Part shown: positions 59,527 through 64,000 of the stretch, in pieces
How the letters are laid out: each line of letters opens with the position of its first letter
How positions within the stretch are numbered: the stretch's first letter is position 1
Source of the DNA: Bedellia somnulentella
Lineage: Eukaryota > Arthropoda > Insecta > Lepidoptera > Bedelliidae
Length of the DNA stretch: 64,000 nt
Assembly (NCBI GenBank): GCA_963576735.1
Contig: OY755196.1
Location: forward strand, 6,367,912 to 6,431,911
Direction: 5' to 3'
Notes under the pieces: generated by a model
Databases searched by the model: none
What the model was told of the DNA's origin: nothing
What the model saw: the letters and a program-made list of their open reading frames with translations, nothing else
Position numbers and translations under genes: made by a program

Positions 59527-62500
59527 GTAAACCGTATATTCATTTAGTGTATAAGTAGTTTCGAGTATTTTCTTTTCTGACTAGTCTCTCTGGCGATGTA
59601 AATGTGTAAACGAATACTTGGAAATAAACACGTGTATTTTCCCAGTAAGCGCTCAGCCAGTGTACCTAGATACCAACAAACAAATGGTGATTAATTATTA
59701 TGTGAAAAATAATAACGATTTTTAAAGAATTGGTCAGTTGCTTACAGTGTGTAGTGTGCAGTTACTTAAAAACTTCTATTTTGATTCTTGTTAGTATTTG
59801 TGGATTGGTAATGGTACGACCTCAGGTGCCATATCAATATCCTAGATAGAACCTATATAAATCTCTGTTCTCTCTGCTGAAATTGCAGCTAATGCTAAAC
59901 TGCTAGTAAGATGCAGGGTCTAGCATGCGCAACTTAAACCAAAAAGGGGTAGCAAGAGCATGAGAATTGGTTATTTGTCACCTAGTTGTTGTCATCAATG
60001 ACTTGGGAAAAGATTGTAAAATAAAGGGCTCAATGGGTCTCACATCACAACATTCAATTCACATTGATCAATCTTTTTATATAATCTTTTATTTCTCTTT
60101 TTAAGATGCCTATTGAAATCAGACTTACTATAAAGTCTATATGCTTAACATTTAGTCTCAAAATGATTTAATCTTTAAAATAATAATATTTGTGTCGTCC
60201 ATCAATTTTATCCCTATTTGATATTTATTAATATGTCTTAAACCAACTTATAAATTAGAATATTAGTAGGTGATTTGTTAATTACATGCTAACATCATTT
60301 AACATGTTTGAATTTTGTCCATTACTGATATTTTACTTAGGGAACATACATGATACATAATACATAACACATGATAGTCCAGTGGGTAGAACACCCGCCC
60401 GAAAAACAGAAGGGCGTGAGTTCCAATCCTGGGACGGGCCTACACCAATTTGTCTTTTCTAAAGTCATATGTGTGGTTAATTTATCATGGTTGCTAACGG
60501 TGAGGGAAAACATCGTGAGGAAACCCACATGGCTGAGTTGTACTTAGTCATGTGACAGTATATTCGTACAAAACGGCGATAGGCCTGCCCCCTATCACGT
60601 GAGTACACTGTCTAAGCAAAACGTGGGTACCTTCTCTGGAAACTAGATGGCGCTTGCCATGTGAGTTCAGGAGTCTTGGTACCTCTGCCAACCCCTTCGG
60701 GGATAAACGGCGTGAACGTTTATGTTTTATGTTATGTTATTATGTTATATGGAACATACATTTGTTATTTAGAAAGTATAAGCTGGATGATGCACATTAT
60801 GATATGACATAATGTACAACATAAACATATTATGTAGAGTATAATATGAGAACTGATTTAAATTAATGATTATAACTTTAGTCTTGTGGGCTTCTTCACA
60901 TATTTTACTCTCCCAATGTAATAGCAAAATGGTTTCAATAATATAAACCAGGGCTTACCAAACATTTTTTGTTTTGCTTGGGGATGGGCCATTTTTCTTG
61001 GAATGAATAAAACTGCCTACCACGCCTAATTGTAATTCTAGCCTAGTCACAAGTAACTAGATTTCCGAGAAAATATTTAACAAAATATTCATTTAATGTG
61101 TGCTTACTGGACATGGTCGCGTCCATACAAACTACCAAAAATGTGGTTCCCCTCACCGCTCACAGTTAGGGCTGCCCGGATATAAACTATGATGCATCTG
61201 TTGATATGCCTATAAATATTGGTGCCTCTTTCTCAATTCTGGCCACGATTCACTCCCGATTTCTGATTTGAGTATTCCAGCTGAGAACAACTTAAGTATT
61301 GTTCTGTCGCATTGAAATCTTAACAAAGGAATGAGACAAAACAATACTTAAGTTGTTCTCAGCTTGAATACTCAATTCAGAAATCGGGTGATAGTCTTAT
61401 GAAAATATATATGTTAAAAATATATACATTAGTGGGACAAAATTCTTTGCTAAAGGGGTGTATTTGTATTGTATTTGAACGGGTAATTTTCCGCAAGTCG
61501 ACGTCTTGTGTGCGCCTGTTTTGCGTGATGAAGGGATGGCACTACTCTAGCCATCCCAGCTCACCAAGGAAGTTCAGGATCCCCCTAATATCCTTGAACA
61601 CCTCAGGGAGCGACCTGGCGTCACCCAGGTGTGTTACCCTGTAATCCGCTACGCCTGTACACTCGAGGAGCACGTGCGCAGCTGTTTCCTCCTTCTCCAT
61701 GCATGCTCTGCACAAAGGGCTATCTGTTTCACCTAAAGTAAACAAGTGTTTGTTAAAAGGGCCATGCCCCGTGAGGGTGGCTGTGATCGAACTAATTTGT
61801 TTTTTGTTAAGTTTAAATAGTTTGTTAGTAAGTTTCTTGTTGAACCTGGGTAAAGCTGTTTTGGCTTGACTGCAGCCGCTTTCCGAGGACCAACATGCGT
61901 CCCACTTACCTCGTATGGCCTTACGGACTATAGTTTTTAACTGATCGTTTGGTAGAGGCAGACATGGTTCTGGGCCTGTAAATGGGGTATCTGATCCTCT
62001 TCTGGCCAATTCGTCTGCTGCATCATTGCCGCGTGATCCGCTGTGTCCTTTGATCCATTGTATGGTAGTTTCATTGGTTTGCCCTATCACCGTTAGGGCT
62101 TTGTGACATTCATATATGAGCCCTGATTTGCACTCGTAGCTCATTAGGGCTTGTAGGACTGATTTGCTGTCCGAGAGAATACGAATTGGAAGTTCTCTGA
62201 TTTTCCTCGCTGTTACTGATTGGGCGGCGAATATGATTGCGAAGCATTCTGCCTGAAATATCGAATTCCAGGTGCCCATTGGTCTAGCTATTTTTATCTG
62301 CAAGTCTTCGGAGAATACCCCCGCTCCTGTGCCAGATTTAGTTTTAGAGCCATCTGTAAATATCCTCACTTCCCTTTCATTGAGGTCTCCGTTCGGATTT
62401 TCTGTCAGCTGTATTTTGTACTTCTTGTCAAAGAGAAAAGGGGTGTAATAGGGGATATAAGTTTATAACATTAACGTTCACGCCGAATATCCCCGAAGGG

Positions 62501-63306
62501 GTTGGCAGAGGTACTAATACTTCCGAACATCACGTGACTTTGTCACCTGGTGTTCAGAGTACCCACGTTTTGCATGGACAGTGTACTCATGTGATAGGGG
62601 GCAGGCCTATCGCCGTTTTGTACGAATACACTGTCACATGACTAAGTACAACTCAGCCATGTGGGTTTCCTCACGACGTTTTCCCTCAGCATTAACAACC
62701 ATGATAAATTAACCACACATATGTCTTTTAGAAAAGACAAATTGGTGTAGGACCGACCCAGGATTTGAACACTAGTCGTTTGCACGATAAGCGAGTGTTC
62801 TACCCACTGGGCTATCACGGTTGCAAGTTTATGTATTGGTATAATTAAATGTTTGTTACTCAATCACATTTGAAATACAGAAATGTTGGGATGATGATTT
62901 TGTGTAATTTTGCGCAGACCAAGTCAATCAGTCATATCTATATCAAAAATCGGCTTAGAATAATACTACCCCATTTGTTCCCGTGGGTGTATGTAAGAGA
63001 CAACTAAGGGTATTGCGGCTTTTTAAAGGCTTTTTGGCCAATGGGTTTGGAGACCCATCACTAACAACCTTTACTTTACTATCTTTTCCCCCGTTAACAA
63101 ACAAATTTATACAAATAAATGAATTTAATGGAACTCCCAATTTTAAACCAATCTACATAGAAAATTTGTCCACAGAAATCCTTGACTCTACGATCTTAGA
63201 CACAAGCACTGAAGATGTGGAAGAAACGCCTCGCAAAGCGGGCCCGGCGGCTCGCACTAGACGTAGAACATCATCGTCTGGGCTATGTAGTACGCCGGCT
63301 TCTAAG
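59397..63306 (+). CDS. SAP-domain gene, first two coding exons (continues past window)
   Basis: Exon 1 (59397-59526) has 43 codons plus one base and is almost entirely a SAP domain: MKVVDLRAELGALGLDTKGN then LVERLKKALES. SAP is a helix-extension-helix that binds AT-rich DNA in chromatin and RNA-processing proteins. The LRAEL...GNK..L.ERL pattern is closest, from memory, to SAFB-type proteins, but hnRNP-U- or Acinus-like proteins are not excluded. Exon 2 (63176-63306, or from 63161) is in the required phase and encodes STEDVEETPRKAGPAARTRR then a Ser-rich end. Context gatcATGG is favourable. Confidence 0.75.
59938..60045 (-). mobile_element. S1 SINE, very degenerate fragment
   Basis: aaaaaggggtagcaagagca, gggaaaagattgtaaaataa. 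Confidence 0.5.
60369..60735 (+). mobile_element. T2 SINE, full-length
   Basis: Head catgatagtccagtgggtag...gagttccaatcctgggacgg, tail aaccccttcggggataaacg...gtttatgtt. Same sub-type as 36593-36953. Confidence 0.9.
61253..61390 (-). mobile_element. Palindromic 138-bp MITE, copy 3
   Basis: Inverted relative to copies 1 and 2, judged by the centre (gttctgtcgcattgaaatct). Flanks tca/ata do not match, so the TAA duplication has been lost or one end is not original. Confidence 0.8.
61542..62369 (-). mobile_element. RNase H domain and C-terminal zinc knuckle of a non-LTR element
   Basis: 275-codon frame, no stops: FTDGSKTKSGTGAG, QAECFAI, LSDSKSVLQAL, IQWIKGHSGSRGNDAADELA give the D-E-D-H-D set of RNase H1-type nucleases. 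A C-terminal CRACMEKEETAAHVLLEC supplies C-x2-C...H..C. Such tails occur in the I/LOA/Outcast group of LINEs. RT is absent, so only a 3' piece remains, but the frame is intact, suggesting a fairly recent insertion. Located in the SAP gene intron, antisense. Confidence 0.85.
62471..62821 (-). mobile_element. T2 SINE, full-length, well preserved
   Basis: ttaacgttcacgccgaatat to gtgttctacccactgggcta and tcacgg. Confidence 0.95.
62950..63092 (+). mobile_element. S1 SINE, both ends incomplete
   Basis: cggcttagaataatactacc to ttactatcttttccccc; stops 80 bp before SAP gene exon 2. Confidence 0.75.
63176..63306 (+). CDS. SAP gene exon 2
   Basis: Two bases plus 43 codons, phase 1 in, 0 out (tccacag / GTAACA). 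An acceptor at 63160 (ctacatag) keeps the same frame and adds five codons. Confidence 0.6.
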
Positions 63307-63350
63307 GTAACATTATTTATATTCACAATTTAAATCATAAAAAAGGGTAG

Positions 63351-63432
63351 CCATACATATACTCACAGTACAAATCATAACAACAGGTAGCCAGAGCTTT
63401 GCAATTAGGAACTGCTCAGCTACTCTTGGACA
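63351..63432 (-). mobile_element. S1 SINE fragment
   Basis: acatatactcacagtacaaa, aggtagccagagctttgc. Confidence 0.65.
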
Positions 63433-63486
63433 CAAGCACCAAAGGGTCGCCTGTATTATAAAGGCTTAACATATTCAATTCATATT

Positions 63487-63732
63487 GCCGTGTAGTGCCG
63501 GCTTAGAATGTCGCTACCCCTTCCTACCCACGGGTGTCGTAAGAGGCGACTAAGGGTATTGGGGCTTTTTATTGGATTCTTGGGCGATGCGGTTGGAGAC
63601 CCATCACCAAAAACCTTTATTTTTACCATCTTTTCCCCACTCAACTTCCAAAAGTGGCTGAGGGATTTATAATTCCTTAGCTCTGGCTACCCCTTCTAGT
63701 GAAATATAACCGTGAGTATATGTATGTATGTA
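63487..63732 (+). mobile_element. S1 SINE, full-length
   Basis: gccgtgtagtgccggcttag to gtgagtatatgtatgtatgt. Confidence 0.9.
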
Positions 63733-63877
63733 ACATATTCAAACTATGATATTTAATAAAAACACGAGTTTTTCGGATCGAGCTAAACGTTGTAAAAATA
63801 GGATCACGGAGGTGAATTTAATGAAGAGTTATGATATTGACATCTGTATTTGTCAAGTGCCATCTCTATCTATATAA

Positions 63878-63980
63878 ATTCATATAATTACGCCTATAAA
63901 CCCCTGCAAGTGACCATCAGAATTAGACATTCCTCAGCTAAGGAAATTGCGTGGGGAAAAGATGGTTAAATTAATGTAAA
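63878..63980 (-). mobile_element. S1 SINE, runs toward the window end
   Basis: cataattacgcctataaacc to attgcgtggggaaaagatgg; similarity fades about 20 bases before the end. Confidence 0.6.
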
Positions 63981-64000
63981 ACAATCACTTATTATTTATA

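Noticed and set aside
61542..62369. Cellular RNase H1 gene
   Set aside because: No hybrid-binding domain, no introns, and a zinc-knuckle C-terminus typical of LINE ORFs.
1..64000. CRISPR array, bacterial operon or prophage
   Set aside because: Exon-intron structure, tRNA-derived SINEs and LINEs show a nuclear eukaryotic genome; no regularly spaced repeats were seen.

Overview
The window is eukaryotic, and I read it as insect, most likely Lepidoptera. Coding sequence is split into many short exons with canonical GT/AG ends. The introns are packed with several tRNA-derived SINE families, non-LTR retrotransposons of at least five lineages, LTR fragments and MITEs. I recognise several of these repeats as lepidopteran in style, but no database was consulted.

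Three host genes can be assembled by hand. Paralog A (+ strand, about 6725-25814, 11 exons, about 739 codons) and paralog B (- strand, about 55260-33112, 9 exons, about 688 codons) are homologous to each other and lie tail to tail. Intron phases match throughout the shared part. Exon lengths (A/B) are 87/69, 84/84, 78/45, 661/679, 83/74, 189/213, 66/66, 160/160 and 569/677 nt. The shared architecture is a proline-rich start, a short charged helix, an NPWA motif, a basic proline-rich linker with KRPF, a conserved central helical domain, a helical linker, an RRM-like module and an acidic tail with an LLAS motif. Paralog A also has an N-terminal RRM-like module on two extra exons. I cannot name the family. 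The third gene starts at 59397 (+ strand) with a SAP DNA-binding domain and a second exon near 63176-63306, then runs out of the window. It is head to head with paralog B. An orphan THAP zinc-finger first exon lies inside a paralog B intron (50153-50232).

Layout. 1-6700: retroelement graveyard (nuclease tail of a non-LTR element, an RT-bearing LINE, LTR ends in opposite orientation, a CR1-like fragment) and a 2 kb foldback with arms of about 0.6 kb. 6.7-25.8 kb: paralog A with repeat-filled introns. 25.8-33.1 kb: intergenic repeats, including an R4/Dong-like 3' end and a MULE-like foldback inserted in a SINE. 33.1-55.3 kb: paralog B, whose introns hold two LINE families, a partial duplication, a Ty1/copia RNase H fragment, the THAP exon and a non-autonomous hAT. 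55.6-58.3 kb: a decayed R2/R4-type element. 59.4-64 kb: the SAP gene with an RNase H-bearing LINE fragment and two full-length SINEs in its intron.

Repeat names used below: S1 is a SINE of about 250 bp ending GCCGTGAGTATATG(TATG)n. T1 is a repeat containing a GACAC...GTGTC tRNA-like cloverleaf. T2 is a tRNA-headed SINE of about 350 bp ending GGCGTGAACGTTTATGTT. T3 is another tRNA-like repeat. LINE-A is the non-LTR element whose 3' end (CCCC..GGG..CGTGAGTATA) resembles the S1 and T2 tails, so it may be what mobilises them. Strands for S1, T2 and LINE-A give the sense direction, so copies reading 'tactcacggctataaatccc' on the plus strand are minus.
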